Of a stretch of DNA of 64,000 nucleotides, positions 1-10,512 are shown in pieces. The notes beneath the pieces are model-generated. The model worked only from the letters and a program-made list of their open reading frames with translations, did no database searches and was not told the DNA's origin. The position numbers were made by a program, and so were the translations under genes. This DNA is from Strix aluco. Lineage: Eukaryota > Chordata > Aves > Strigiformes > Strigidae. Position 1 is the first letter of the stretch. Each line of letters begins with the position of its first letter. Where the stretch lies: the NCBI RefSeq assembly GCF_031877795.1, contig NC_133946.1, positions 10,515,144 through 10,579,143 on the forward strand. Direction: 5' to 3'.

Positions 1-832
1 TTGCTGTGTTTACTATCTTTCTAAAGTTCCTTTCAGCTCAGCCTTTTAAAATCCTTTATTTCTCTGGGGTCAGAGGTGAGCAATGAATCATCAAGGAGCT
101 GTAAGAGCCCTGTGCAGTTTGGAGAGGCTCTGCCTATAAGCAGGAAAAAGAAATAGGCAGCTTTCTACACATATTGTGAAAGAAAGGCTCAGAAGTGTTC
201 CAGGCTGGAAAGCGAGGGTTAATCATGTCGGGAAAGGATTACTGATGCCTAGCACTCAGGGGATGATCTGTCTCCATCACCCCAGGCACATTGGACAAGC
301 CTTTTTTCTTCTTGGGGTCTTGGCAGGATTTGGGATAAGATGTTGCACAGGGAGTGAATTTTGAAGGAAACATTGGGAAAAGGGATACTGTCCCTCAGAA
401 TAATCCGATCTAAGCCAAGTCTGATTTTCCAAGAACAACAAAACGAGATAGAACACCATTTCTCTGAGAACGTCCCACAGTCTCTACTAACCACTCATTT
501 ATACATCCTTAGCATAACAGCACTTGGCCCCAGTACAAATGCACAAAGAGCCTTTCACAGATGCAAGCAATATCCCAGAGCATTGCCGGCAATGGAATCC
601 CTGGCAGGTAATTTTCTCCCCACCTACTGCAGGAGCAACCAGAGAAGTGGAGCAGAAATGAGAAATTGCCTCATAACATAAAAGAAACCCATTCTCATCT
701 GCTGCTGACTTCATCCCATCCTCCCTCTCTGCACAGTGAAAATGCTCCTTCCTGACAGCACCTGCTTCATTACACGACAGAAGACACAAACTGAATCTGC
801 AGGCTGAGACATCTTCCCTGTCTTTTCCTCAG
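1..832. other. upstream flank of receptor 1, no gene seen
   Basis: No conserved coding frame is recognisable on either strand; the short open frames here look like chance. The right end runs into a pyrimidine-rich splice acceptor at 831-832. The stretch is therefore best read as promoter-proximal or 5' intron sequence of the receptor gene that follows. The first exon and start of transcription were not identified. Confidence 0.5.
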
Positions 833-920
833 GAAGTGTTTCCCAGAAGATCCAATGGGATAAGTTAGAAACCAAGAGAAAGACACTCTGAGAGCAAAAT
901 TCAGCTGCACAGGGCAGAAG
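833..920 (+). other. probable 5' UTR exon of MRGPR receptor 1
   Basis: The block is bounded by a good acceptor (long TC-rich tract ending TTTTCCTCAG at 832) and a strong donor (CAGAAG then GTAAGC at 921). It has no long open frame, and the next acceptor, at 1334-1335, lies just ahead of the receptor ATG. The arrangement fits a noncoding leader exon spliced to the coding exon, as the other receptors in this window also suggest. This is inferred from splice signals only. Confidence 0.5.
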
Positions 921-1378
921 GTAAGCATCTGAGGACGGGGTTCAGAAATGCCTCACCATCCACAGGTTTTCCAGTGTTCTTTGTCTCTGCTGTGCCGTTT
1001 TCTCGTCCTCTCTCACAGACATACAGACACACAGAGTCGCTGTGCAGTCACACCCTCCCATCTCCTACTGCTTTGTCTGCTCTGAACTGCTTCTTTTTCT
1101 TTGTTGAACAGTCTCATTCTTTCTTCTTCTGCATGGATGCCACACTTAGTCGATCTCCACCCATTCAAATTCCTGCATGATTTTGCCCATCCTCAAAATT
1201 TTGCATCTTGCTGGCTGTTGCCTACATAGATAGTAACCATGCATGCCCCTTGAAAGCTATCTGTCCCAAGTGACAAAGCTGTAAGAATAAAAGCAAAAAA
1301 ACCTAAATGCTCTCTGTTTCTTCTCTGATCCCAAGAGAAACAGAAAGGAGAGACGTATTTGATTTGGAGTATTTCATC

Positions 1379-2335
1379 ATGACTGAGAAGCTCATAACAC
1401 TCTTTCCCCAAAGCAATGCAAGCCAGGCTCATGGGACTAACCAGAGTGGGGCTGTGGGAAAGGCAGAGCCATCATACGCTGTCCTCAAGTTCATGGAGAG
1501 CTTCTGCCTCATCAGCGCTGCCTGTGGGATGGTGGGAAATGGCATAGTCCTCTGGTACCTGGGCTTCCGCATCCGGAGAAACCACTTCACCGTCTACATC
1601 CTGAACCTGGCCGCTGCCGACTTTGGGTATCTCCTCTGCATCGCCATTGAGACGGTCCAGTACCTGATGCAGTTCAACGTGGGGGTGCAGTTTGGGATAT
1701 TCCTCTTCCTGGATCTTTTCATGTATGGGACCGGCTTGTACCTCCTGACCACCATCAGCATTGAGAGGTGCCTGTCTGTCCTTTGCCCAATCTGGTGCCG
1801 CAGCCACCGCCCAAAGCACTTGTCCGCCATCATCTCCGGCCTGCTCTGGGGTCTCTCCCTGCTGCTGAACACGCTCGGGTATGTTCTGTGCACCCTCAAC
1901 CCCTCTGGCAGGAGCTGCAACCTCCTGCTCATCACCATCGGAACCTTGGACTTCCTCTTCTGCACGCCCCTCATGCTGCTCTTCAGCCTGACCCTCTTCC
2001 TCAGAGTCAAGTGCAGCTCCCAGCACTTCCGAACAGGCAGGCTCTTCACCGTCATCATGCTCACCGTCCTCTTCTTCCTCATTTTTGCCGTGCCTCTGAG
2101 CGTCCTCATCCTCTTTGACTTCTTGGGCTACAAATTTCTCTACTCGCCGGAGATCGGCTTTGTGCTGTCCTGTGTGAATAGCAGTCTCAACCCTGTCATT
2201 TACTTCCTCGTGGGGAGCTACAGGGATCGGAGAATCAAGTTCACCCTCAGGCTGGCATTCCAGAGGGCCTTTGAAGAGTCAGCAGATGACAAAGATGAAC
2301 GGGAAACCCGTGACACAATAACTATGTCCTCTTAA
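1379..2335 (+). CDS. Mas-related G-protein-coupled receptor (MRGPR receptor 1)
   Basis: Encodes a 318-residue class A GPCR of the MAS/MRGPR family, a seven-helix plasma-membrane receptor family known for sensory-neuron and mast-cell roles. Visible motifs are GNG in TM1 (residues 53-55), the TM2 aspartate D81 in LNLAAAD, ISIERC at the end of TM3 (E129, R130), the family loop IWCRSHRPKH, a proline in TM6 (P239) and NPVIY in TM7 (271-275). Two N-glycosylation sequons lie near residues 13 and 21. Cysteines 171 and 180 in extracellular loop 2 fit the TM4-TM5 disulfide known in this family. An in-frame ATG at 1307 would add 24 residues, but it lies before the acceptor AG at 1334-1335 and so probably inside an intron; I therefore chose 1379. 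It is the most divergent of the intact tandem members and has no inverted partner in the window. The family is certain; the exact orthologue is not. Confidence 0.93.
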   Translation: MTEKLITLFPQSNASQAHGTNQSGAVGKAEPSYAVLKFMESFCLISAACGMVGNGIVLWYLGFRIRRNHFTVYILNLAAADFGYLLCIAIETVQYLMQFNVGVQFGIFLFLDLFMYGTGLYLLTTISIERCLSVLCPIWCRSHRPKHLSAIISGLLWGLSLLLNTLGYVLCTLNPSGRSCNLLLITIGTLDFLFCTPLMLLFSLTLFLRVKCSSQHFRTGRLFTVIMLTVLFFLIFAVPLSVLILFDFLGYKFLYSPEIGFVLSCVNSSLNPVIYFLVGSYRDRRIKFTLRLAFQRAFEESADDKDERETRDTITMSS

Positions 2336-2623
2336 ATTTCTCCCTTTTTTTGCTCAATCACCTTTTGAAATGGAGAGAGAAGGAAAAAGACAGGAAAAAC
2401 ATAAAGATTCCTTTCAACCACTGGGCCCTAGATCCTGGGAGTTGGAGCAAAAGTGAATATATGTCTAATTTAGATCTATACTAAGCCATGTTGCTAGCCC
2501 CATATGTTAACCACAAATTCAAATGCACTTTTGTTTATTTAGACTCTTCCGTGATAAAGCATGAGAAGTGTCTTTGTGGCTAGCTTACTTTGCTTACTGT
2601 CACTCTCTTTGTGTGTCAAGTTT

Positions 2624-2629
2624 AATAAA
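2624..2629 (+). promoter_or_regulatory. poly(A) signal AATAAA, receptor 1
   Basis: An AATAAA hexamer about 290 bases after the stop codon of receptor 1. A second AATAAA at 2802-2807 could serve as an alternative distal site. Positional inference. Confidence 0.55.
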
Positions 2630-2829
2630 CAGCATCTTAAAATGGCTCTCCCTGGTCTTTGCTTTTTCTTTCAGCTGCCACTCTTGAACCAACATTTCAG
2701 CTCCTTTTCCATCAACTTTCTCACTTCTAAAGCCATTTCAGAGCTTGCATGTTGTCAAAAATGCCTTCTCAAAACTAATTTCAGAACTAATTATTTTTCA
2801 CAATAAAGCATATATGCGATCTCCCTTCA

Positions 2830-5430
2830 CCTCACATTTATTCTCCAAAAAAACCAAACAAATCAGTTGTTCAGAAAGAAACACAGACACAAGCATGCCC
2901 GCAGTGTGTTGGAGGCCAGGAGAGCTATGTGGGAGCGATGCTCCTCTGCACGTGTTCTCCTCCCCACTGTCCCTAAGGGCTCACCAGAAGGAGCCTGCCA
3001 AAACCACCCCGGCCACAAACCAAAAGCCTTCTTTTAAAAAAAGGGAGGGACACAGAGGCATGGGGCAGATTTTGGGGAGGGGAAAAATGAACAAAGGGAT
3101 GAGCTTCTGGTGGTGCAGAAGAGCTTCGTAAGTAGCTGAGGAAGGCACACACTGCACCGTCCTGCACAGCAGAGGAGTCTCTGCAAGGCCTGGCAGCAAA
3201 AGGGGTTACCTGGCTGCAGGCACAGACTGGACTTGTCAGAGCCTCTCTCCTGGCATCTGCTTCAAGTCCCTGTGGGTGTCCCATGGAGCCCTGGCCAGAA
3301 GAAATCTAGAACATCTTTTGGGGGAATCACAAGGGGAGCCACAAGGTGTTGGAGACCACAGACAGGATTAGTGCTGGTCATTCTCTTTCTGAATGTACCT
3401 TTATGGCAGAACTCACTTACCCTTATTTCTACTCCTTTCATGCACCTTCAAAACTCACTTGTGTAGCAACAGAGGGGCCTTTTCTCCCTCCTTCACCCCA
3501 GCTCAGGCAGCTGGGGATGTTCCCTGAGTGAATACATCTCAAATAGTGTGACACATCCCTGCAGTAAAGCTGACTGGTCACAGAAATTCAAGTGGGTCAA
3601 GAAATTCAAGGAATTAAGCCACAGAAATGGCTGGGCCAAGGCTCTTGCATGGGCTCTTGGACACTCTACACTCTTGGACACTCTACGCAGCATCTGCCAT
3701 GTCCAACTTAATCCTCAATACGCCATTCACCTTGTTTCTTCCCTAAGAGAATGGATGTCATCTGAGACTAGAATTTCTTCTGAACACAGACCAAGTTTTA
3801 GGGTGCTCAGTGATGCTCATGACTGCTAATCTTCTCTGAGTAGCGGAAATGACTAACAGAAAGAAACTTCGGAAGATAAGCAGATAGAAAACATCCTTTT
3901 TCGCTGGCAGATATTCCTATTTTATATAGATTGTTTCTGTCCTGGTAATTATATCAATATTGGCACCTACTTAATTGGTTTGTTTTTACTGTTCTCTGTT
4001 ATTAATTGTTGAATCTCATGGATATTTGGCAATATGATTTCCTCCATCTTAAAATACATCATGTTATCTCAGTCCATTATGTCTATTCCGGAGCTTCCTC
4101 AGGATGTGTTTCCATCAGAGCTTTGCTTTGCATTAGAGCAGCAATATATGCATCACCCATTTTACGGGAAGCTCCTGACAAAAAGGAGGGATCTGAGAAG
4201 AACCAGGAATACTCATTGCACAATGTGTTGTAGAGGAAATAATATTTGAATTACTGTCAAAGCACTAAGTATAAGGGAAATCATAATGAAAATAAACAAA
4301 GGGGAAAATGAAGACAGAAAATAGGGACTGGACCAGATAAATATTTTTTTATTTGACACAGGAAGAACCGTCAAGTCAGTGTGTGCTGAAAAAGGACAGA
4401 AAAGCCAAGTTTATTTTAAAACAGCTAATTCCAGCTGTTAGTCTGATATTTCACAGCCGTGCTTGCTCTTTGCCAGGTGAATAACTCTTTCTGCAGTGAT
4501 TCCAGAGGGAGTAGGGCCAGCCCCTGTGTGACTCACCCAAGATAAACATGGGGATTTAGCACGCTGGGGACATTTTCCTTCATCTGTCCTGTCCAAGCAA
4601 ACCCTTTGTCATGCAAACACTTTATGCTATCCCTGTTCCCCATTTCTACCGGTACCTCTGGCCATCCTGGCGCCTCTTTGATCTGTATCCCAAGGTAGGT
4701 GTTCATGTGCCATCCTTACTGTACCAACACTCATCTATCCTGTGCTTAGCAAGCTCCAGGGTTTAGACACTCCTCCTGTGCCATTCGCATTAGACATTTA
4801 CACTTGTGTAAACACTTTGGCTGTTGTACACAGCTTCTCGAAGCTCCTTCTGGCCCATGAAAGAGGAAAGCTTTCATGGGAGCTGCAGTTATGTGAAAGT
4901 GAACTCCCGCAAGGTCCTATATAGTGCCTATACCTACAAATCCTCCCTCAGATATGTCCCAAGACTATCATAAGAAACAGCAATACTTCTCTTATTATGC
5001 TGATATACTTTTCTCTTTTATTGTTGAAGAGAACTTCAGTTAGAAATAAAATAAATGTAAAGTATTTGGGTGGGAGGGATTCCCGCAGGAATCACAGATG
5101 TGTCGGGTGACCCCACTATAAACACAGAGACCCTGTAAACACAATCAGTGGAGCTGAGAGAGTAACGAGGTAAGGGGAGAAGACAGTTGGGAGGTGTCAT
5201 GGTTTCTAGTGAAACCTCCGCTAAAACAATGTTGTAATCAACCGTCAAATGTTCTCCAAACCCTGTTAACTAACACAAAATGGTTTCAGTGAAAATGCTG
5301 CCCTGTAAAAAGCAAAACAAACAAAAAAGAAAGGCTATGACCATTCTTTGAATGTTCTGATCAGAACATTTTCACTTCTTTCTCTGATTTAGACCTAGCT
5401 TCAAAAAATCAGATTTAGATCCCCTAAAAG
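2830..5430. other. intergenic stretch, no gene seen
   Basis: No receptor motif, splice-consistent coding block or recognisable transposon was found. Composition is moderately AT-rich between about 3,840 and 4,480. The several open frames of 60-130 codons overlap in multiple frames and show no family features. Confidence 0.5.
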
Positions 5431-5480
5431 ACCACAAAGACTCATTCACTGATCAAAGGGAGTAAGAGTTTATTAGGTTG
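5430..5480 (-). pseudogene. ghost of an MRGPR 3' UTR end
   Basis: On the plus strand this segment aligns with the 3' UTR end of receptor 2 (about 6245-6305). Both share, in order, GATCCCC, an AAAA-ACCA block, ACTCAT, TGA, CAAAGG and GAGTTTATT. The TTTATT at 5469-5474 is an AATAAA on the minus strand. Similarity is about 80 % by eye. The receptor coding sequence expected just to the right (5480-5980) is not recognisable, so only the tail of an older copy seems to remain. Alternatively it is the end of a noncoding transcript. Confidence 0.5.
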
Positions 5481-5984
5481 GGTCCAGGGCATGGGGCCCT
5501 CTTTCCCCTCAGGCTGCCTCAGGGGCTCAGCATCTTCAGCCCCTGCTGACCCTCCACATTCCCCTGCCTGAGCTCTCTCGGGTCCCACCAGCACACGGCA
5601 TTCTCTGCATGAGCCTGAGGTAGCTGCAACAAACCCCATAGCTGCTGGGACCAGCCTCCCAAGGGTCTAGAGCCCTCCAGCCTTGGCCTCAAGTCCAAGT
5701 GAGGGAGAAGTTGGCATGCAGGGACCAGACCTGGCCAGCACCCAGGGTCCCTCCTCCTCCCCTGCTCTACCTGGGCTGTGCCCCTTGCTCAGTGTCACCT
5801 CATACCAGCCATGAGGTGAGGCACCAGCCTCGAGGACACCTGAGGATGCTCCCATGGTGGCTATTCCCACCGCAGAGGAGGCACGTCTCCAGCCCAGCCA
5901 CTTGCCCCTTCACTCTGCTGCACAGGAGCAGCCCAAGCCTTCCTCCCCTTTCCAGGAGGGATTCAAACATCCATCTCCACTCTG

Positions 5985-6195
5985 TTTCTTTCTCTCCATC
6001 TCTCTCTCTTTCATACTCTTTTTCTTTCTTAGTCTCCTTCTTTCTTTCTCCTTCTTTCTCATTCTCCAAATTGTAATTTTATCCTCTGTTTATCCTCTAC
6101 ACCACTAATCCCCCCATCACCTCTCAGGACCCATTGACTTGCCCATTTTTGTAATCCTTTTTGCAGAGTCCTGCCTTGCTTGGCCATCAGAGATG
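5985..6195 (-). repeat. duplicated 3'-flank segment S, left copy
   Basis: Read on the minus strand, this segment begins with GGCCAAGCAAGGCAGGACTC, continues through a GATGGGGGGATTAGTGGTGT block and ends in a GA-rich tract. The same series occurs on the plus strand at 9429-9625. Here it directly follows the 3' UTR of receptor 2. The plus strand carries a TTTC/TCTC-rich simple tract from about 5,990 to 6,065. Confidence 0.75.
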
Positions 6196-6293
6196 GCCAG
6201 AGTTCCCCAAGGACCTAATGTGTCAGAACTTCCCCAGGCAAGAGATCCCCCAAAACACCATGAAACTCATCTGCTGAGCCAAAGGAGCCAGAG

Positions 6294-6299
6294 TTTATT
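6294..6299 (-). promoter_or_regulatory. poly(A) signal AATAAA, receptor 2
   Basis: TTTATT on the plus strand, that is AATAAA on the minus strand, about 140 bases after the stop codon of receptor 2. The matching hexamer of receptor 3 is at 11613-11618. Confidence 0.7.
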
Positions 6300-6438
6300 C
6301 GCTGGGGCCAGAATATTGAGAGTCCCTGCAATGGGGAGTACAGCCTGGACACAGGGACCGAGCCCGGCTGAGCAGTGCCACGTGCCCCCACGCCTCCATC
6401 CCCCTGGTGTCTGCGAGGGTCTCCTCTTCATCAGGGCC

Positions 6439-7425
6439 TTATAGAGAGGTCCCCACCACAGTGTCCTCAGGTACATGAGTCTCCTTCTTGCTCACCACTT
6501 TTTCTTCAAACACGCGGCGGAGGGCGACTTTCATGGACCCTTGGAACCGGCATTGCCGCCAGCTCCCTACCAGGAAGTAAATGACCGGATTGATGCTGCA
6601 GTTCAGCAACGCCAGCAGAAAAGTTGTCTTTTCAGGTAATAATTCATGTGAACTTGGAAGATTGAGGAAGACCTCTACATTGAAAGGAATACCAAAGGCA
6701 AAGAAGAAGATCACGCTGAGCAGGACAACAACATAGACTTTGCCTGGTTGTCGTCTCTGTGAGCCACATTGGAGTTTGATGAACAGGAGAAGGTTGGAAA
6801 TCAACATCATTGATGATAAAATCGTGGAAACTGCAATGGCTATGCCTGCAAATACTGTCTCATAGCCTTCAGCAAAGCTAAAGCTAAGACTCATTGAGAA
6901 AGCAAAAAATCCAGCGAGAGCCCAGGACATCCCACTCACAATGCCTGATAAGTGCTTTGGGCGGTGACACCGGTACCAGATTGGGAAGAAGACAGAGATA
7001 CACCGCTCCACGCTGATTGTTGTCAGGAGACCCAGGCTGCTAAGGTCAAAGAAGTGGCACAGAAATTCAACTATACACACAAAATCTATGTAGGAATGAA
7101 TAAAATTAGACAAATAAGAACAATTTGATATTAAGTACAAAAATGCCAATATGAGCATAAAAAACAGGAGAAGCAGAGAGAAGTCAGCAACAGCTAGATT
7201 TAGGAAGTAGACCGTGAAAGGGTTCTGCTTCATGTGGAAGCCCAGGAACCACATGACTATCCCGTTCCCCGCAAGTCCACAGAGAGAAATCCCCATAGAG
7301 ACACCTGCAAAGACTATTAATCCATAAGGTGTTCTTAAGCATTCATTTTTTAAAATTTCCCAATAGTCCACATGCCCAGAAGTCATGTAAATCAGAGAGG
7401 GGTCTGTTGTGTTGGTCTCATCCAT
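6439..7425 (-). CDS. Mas-related G-protein-coupled receptor (MRGPR receptor 2)
   Basis: Encodes a 328-residue MRGPR-family class A GPCR. Motifs in order: sequon NTT near residue 5, GNG in TM1 (53-55), LNLAVAD with D81 in TM2, ISVERC with E140-R141 after TM3, the family loop IWYRCHRPKH (149-158), the TM6 proline P247 and NPVIY (279-283) in TM7. The cytoplasmic tail is rich in basic and acidic residues. The cysteine pair usually seen in extracellular loop 2 is absent. The ATG at 7425 lies 50 bases after an acceptor AG at 7477-7476; the open frame continues upstream for 88 codons through the intron but has no ATG there. It shares an apparently identical leader with receptor 3, to which it lies head-to-head. 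The N-terminal region then differs at roughly half the residues, while the last 40 are nearly conserved. Ligand unknown. Confidence 0.93.
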   Translation of the reverse strand: MDETNTTDPSLIYMTSGHVDYWEILKNECLRTPYGLIVFAGVSMGISLCGLAGNGIVMWFLGFHMKQNPFTVYFLNLAVADFSLLLLFFMLILAFLYLISNCSYLSNFIHSYIDFVCIVEFLCHFFDLSSLGLLTTISVERCISVFFPIWYRCHRPKHLSGIVSGMSWALAGFFAFSMSLSFSFAEGYETVFAGIAIAVSTILSSMMLISNLLLFIKLQCGSQRRQPGKVYVVVLLSVIFFFAFGIPFNVEVFLNLPSSHELLPEKTTFLLALLNCSINPVIYFLVGSWRQCRFQGSMKVALRRVFEEKVVSKKETHVPEDTVVGTSL

Positions 7426-7475
7426 GGTGACTGACCCTCCTCTGGGTGGCCGCCTTCTCCCTCTCCCACCACCTC
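7426..7475 (-). other. leader part of receptor 2 coding exon
   Basis: A 50-base 5' UTR stretch between the acceptor (pyrimidine tract ending CTCTCCTAG, AG at 7477-7476) and the ATG. It matches base for base the leader of receptor 3 at 10463-10512. The context before the ATG is GTCACC, a good Kozak match. Confidence 0.65.
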
Positions 7476-7674
7476 CTAGGAGAGACGAGGAAGGAGAAGG
7501 AAATGAGGGGCACTGGTGCTCCCAGCACTCCCCACCTTTCCCCACACCCCACACCAGCCCCAGGCTGCACCAGAAAGGACCCCGTCCCCTGCCGTGCCCA
7601 GCACAGGCTCCCACCCCTCCAGCCCTGTCCCTGGCCAGGAGGCATCTCCCACGTGCCCGTCCCTGGTCTCTTAC
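7476..7674 (-). other. 199-base leader intron of receptor 2
   Basis: The donor is CAGGAG followed by GTAAGA (GT at 7674-7673) and the acceptor is CTCTCCTAG. Its length equals that of the intron at 10264-10462 and the sequence appears identical by eye. The exon upstream, running right from 7675, is the noncoding first exon; its start is not resolved. Confidence 0.65.
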
Positions 7675-7974
7675 CTCCTGGTGCTCCAAGGAACAGTGTT
7701 ACCGCAGGAGCTCCAGCACACAGAGCCTCAGCAGGGTTAGGCTTGGCACGAGAAAGAGGGTGGTGATGGCTGCTGGGATAACCCTGCTCTTCTGTGGCCC
7801 TGTCTCTCGTGCCTGAGGAGCAGTCCTTTGCCCAGAGATCACGGCCCGTGGTCAGGAGACTCCCCTCACAATCTCATCATATCAGTGGCAGCTTCCCCTC
7901 ACATGTCCCATGGACAGTGATCTTGTCAGTAGGGGTTGGCCACGTCACCCCCCTCCTCTCCACCCCCAAGTTTT

Positions 7975-9428
7975 TCACCAGGAGGTACTGATCTGTTATA
8001 GTCCTGTTAAGAAAGGCCCTCAGACTCCATAAAGTATCATTTTAAATGCCATTTACTAGATCTAAAAGTATGAAGGAGAAAGGATAGCACAGATAATCCT
8101 ATGTCCCTTCAGGTGCCCAGGTCTTGAAGCATCAGACAGACCTCTGCTCAGTGCAGATCCTGTCCATGGAAAGGTTACCCCCTTATGCTCATTTGAGCTA
8201 TTACAGGACTTTCTTAAGAAAGAAAACATTGCATTCTGCTGTCAAACAAAAAGGACATTCACATGACAACCCTTGCAGCAGTCTTAGATAAAGGGAAGAA
8301 CACGCAGGTGGTGTAATCACCATCACCCAGTGGGATCTGCCTGCTGGCTCCTCCATGACCATCAACCAACCAGGTTTGTCCCATGGCCGAGGGAGATGCA
8401 CAGCATGGCACAGCACAGGCCTGGGACTACTCGGGTTGAGTGTTTTGTGGATCACTAACTCCCTGATGTATAATGGTCTTCTGGTCATGATCTCTACACC
8501 CCTGTCCTCCAACTTCAGCTTGCCATGCCAGGGTCTCCTGGGTGTTATGGTGCGAAGCTGGTGGTGGAAGACTTCCCCTAGCTCTCTTCTGTTCCTTTGT
8601 TATTCCTGCAGCTTGCATCGCCAAGGGGATGGTGGGGAAGAGATTTGACAGGGCAAGAGGAAGGCAGAAAGATGAGAATGAGTGAGATAAGCCAAGGACC
8701 ATCAACCACAAGGATGAACCAGCAGAAACCCCTTGGAAGTCCCTGACAGTCCCATGGCCTTAATATTCCTTCTTCTTCCCATCATTCTTCATATGCAGAA
8801 CTACTTCTGGTCATGCCCATCCCTTCCCCTCCCCACCAAGCCTCATCATACACCCACTGCCTGAACCTGGGATGCCACCAGAGTCCCCTTAACAGCAGCC
8901 AGTGAGGCAGAGGACTGGCCTTGTTTCAGCTTGCGATGAGAAATCACCAATATTCAGATACAGAACAGCACGAGGGCTTTGCCCACTGCCTCTAATCACA
9001 TCCCTGACACGCATGTGTCTGCTCTGAGATTACATTTTGTAGGGTACATAGTGCTGTAAATGTGCTTTTATCTACAAGTGGTTCCTGTCAAACAATCTCA
9101 TCATTTAACATCACAGGGACTAGCATTCTCAGTGATTTTTTTTCTCTCCATCTTTCATGTGTTTTCCATCTTTTGAATACCTCTTCTTGAGAGTTGTTGC
9201 CTATGCTTGTCATCCCCAAGACAGAAGTCCTCCAAGGATGACCTTTGTTTTCATGTGGTGAACACACAGTAATGAACAAGGTCCACAGGCTCTTCAGGGG
9301 TCCAGACTGGAGCTGCATGAGCTGGGGCCAGAGATAAACTTGAAACAAGGCTAGAGCACAGGCTCAAGGTCCATCCATGAGAGGTGGATGGAGACGGATC
9401 TTCAGAGAGGTCCAAATCCTGCATAGCT
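7975..9428. other. spacer inside the MRGPR inverted repeat
   Basis: About 1.45 kb of the roughly 2-kb spacer between the arms. No open frame with receptor motifs and no recognisable transposon is seen. Because segment S, normally found after a receptor 3' UTR, starts abruptly at about 9,430 with no 3' UTR before it, this spacer may mark the place of a lost receptor copy. Transcription of receptors 2 and 3 diverges from here, so shared regulatory DNA could lie within it. Confidence 0.5.
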
Positions 9429-9625
9429 CAGGCCAAGCAAGGCAGGACTCTGCAAAAGGGATTGCAAAAATGGACAAGTCAATGGATCCTGACAGGTGAT
9501 GGGGGAATTAGTGGTGTAGAGAATAAGACATAGGGTAAAATTACAATTTGGAGAATGAGAAAGAAGGAGACTAAGAAAGAGAGAATGAAAGAGAGAGAGA
9601 TGGAGAGAAAGAAGCAGAGAAAGAA
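9429..9625 (+). repeat. duplicated 3'-flank segment S, right copy
   Basis: Matches the reverse complement of 5985-6195, starting at GGCCAAGCAAGGCAGGACTC. In this place it lies upstream of receptor 3 rather than downstream of a receptor. It runs into a GA-rich simple tract (about 9,550-9,705) made of GAAAGA and GAGAGA units. Confidence 0.75.
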
Positions 9626-10263
9626 AATAAGAAAGCAAGAAAAGAAGGGAGAAAGGAAAAAAGGAAGAGAGAGAATGGGAGAGAAAAAGAAAAACAGAGA
9701 AAATGAACTGTCTCCACAGTGCTGATGGATGGGGTTTGGAGACACAAGAACCTGCAGCTAAAATCCCATCTGCAGCCCCATGTAGCCCACAGACACAACC
9801 TCTAAGGCGACACGCCTGGGGATTTTCATCCGAGGCAGCGGGTGAAGCCCTTATGCTGGTGCGTGTCCACACACGGGTGATTTCCCAGTGTGGAGGGTCT
9901 CCTGCTCCAGCACCAGGTACACACAGCAAAAGCCAGAAGCCCCTCGCGTGGTGGGACGATGCTGAAGGATGGCGGGAGGAGAGGAGGGGGGTGACGTGGC
10001 CAACCCCTACTGACAAGATCACTGTCCATGGGACATGTGAGGGGAAGCTGCCGCCGATGTGATGAGATTGTGAGGAGTCTCCTGACCACGGGCCGTGATC
10101 TGTGGGCAAAGGTCTTGTCCATCAGGTGCAAGGGAGGAAGCTGAAGCACAGAGGGGTGTCCCCGACAGCCATCATCAGCCCCTTTCTCGTGCCAAGCCTG
10201 GCCCTGCCGAGGCCCCGTGTGCCGGAGCTCCTGCGGTAACACTGTTCCTTGGAGCACCAGGAG

Positions 10264-10462
10264 GTAAGAGACCAGGGACGGGCACGTGGGAGATGCCTCC
10301 TGGCCAGGGACAGGGCTGGAGGGGTGGGAGCCTGTGCTGGGCACGGCAGGGGACGGGGTCCTTTCTGGTGCAGCCTGGGGCTGGTGTGGGGTGTGGGGAA
10401 AGGTGGGGAGTGCTGGGAGCACCAGTGCCCCTCATTTCCTTCTCCTTCCTCGTCTCTCCTAG
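10264..10462 (+). other. 199-base leader intron of receptor 3
   Basis: The donor GAG|GTAAGA lies after position 10263 and the acceptor CTCTCCTAG ends at 10462. The noncoding first exon ends at 10263; its start is not resolved. The intron looks identical to that of receptor 2, which is notable given how different the two proteins are. Confidence 0.65.
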
Positions 10463-10512
10463 GAGGTGGTGGGAGAGGGAGAAGGCGGCCACCCAGAGGA
10501 GGGTCAGTCACC

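Larger units (their letters stand above)
6180..7965 (-). repeat. left arm of MRGPR inverted repeat
   Basis: Holds all of receptor 2 with its leader intron, first exon and 3' UTR, inverted relative to 9968-11745. Paired positions sum to about 17,938. The outer end is near the shared GGCCAAGCAAGGCAGG junction and the inner end is in the GTCACCCCCCTCCTCTCC tract. The spacer between the arms is about 2 kb. Similarity is highest across the leader and lowest in the middle of the coding exon. Confidence 0.8.

Noticed and set aside
1307-1378. Upstream in-frame ATG for receptor 1
   Set aside because: It lies before the acceptor AG at 1334-1335, inside the pyrimidine tract of the likely leader intron.
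7426-7689. 88-codon N-terminal extension of receptors 2 and 3
   Set aside because: The frame is open through the leader intron, but the extension has no ATG (its upstream end is a TTG) and it crosses a clear donor and acceptor.
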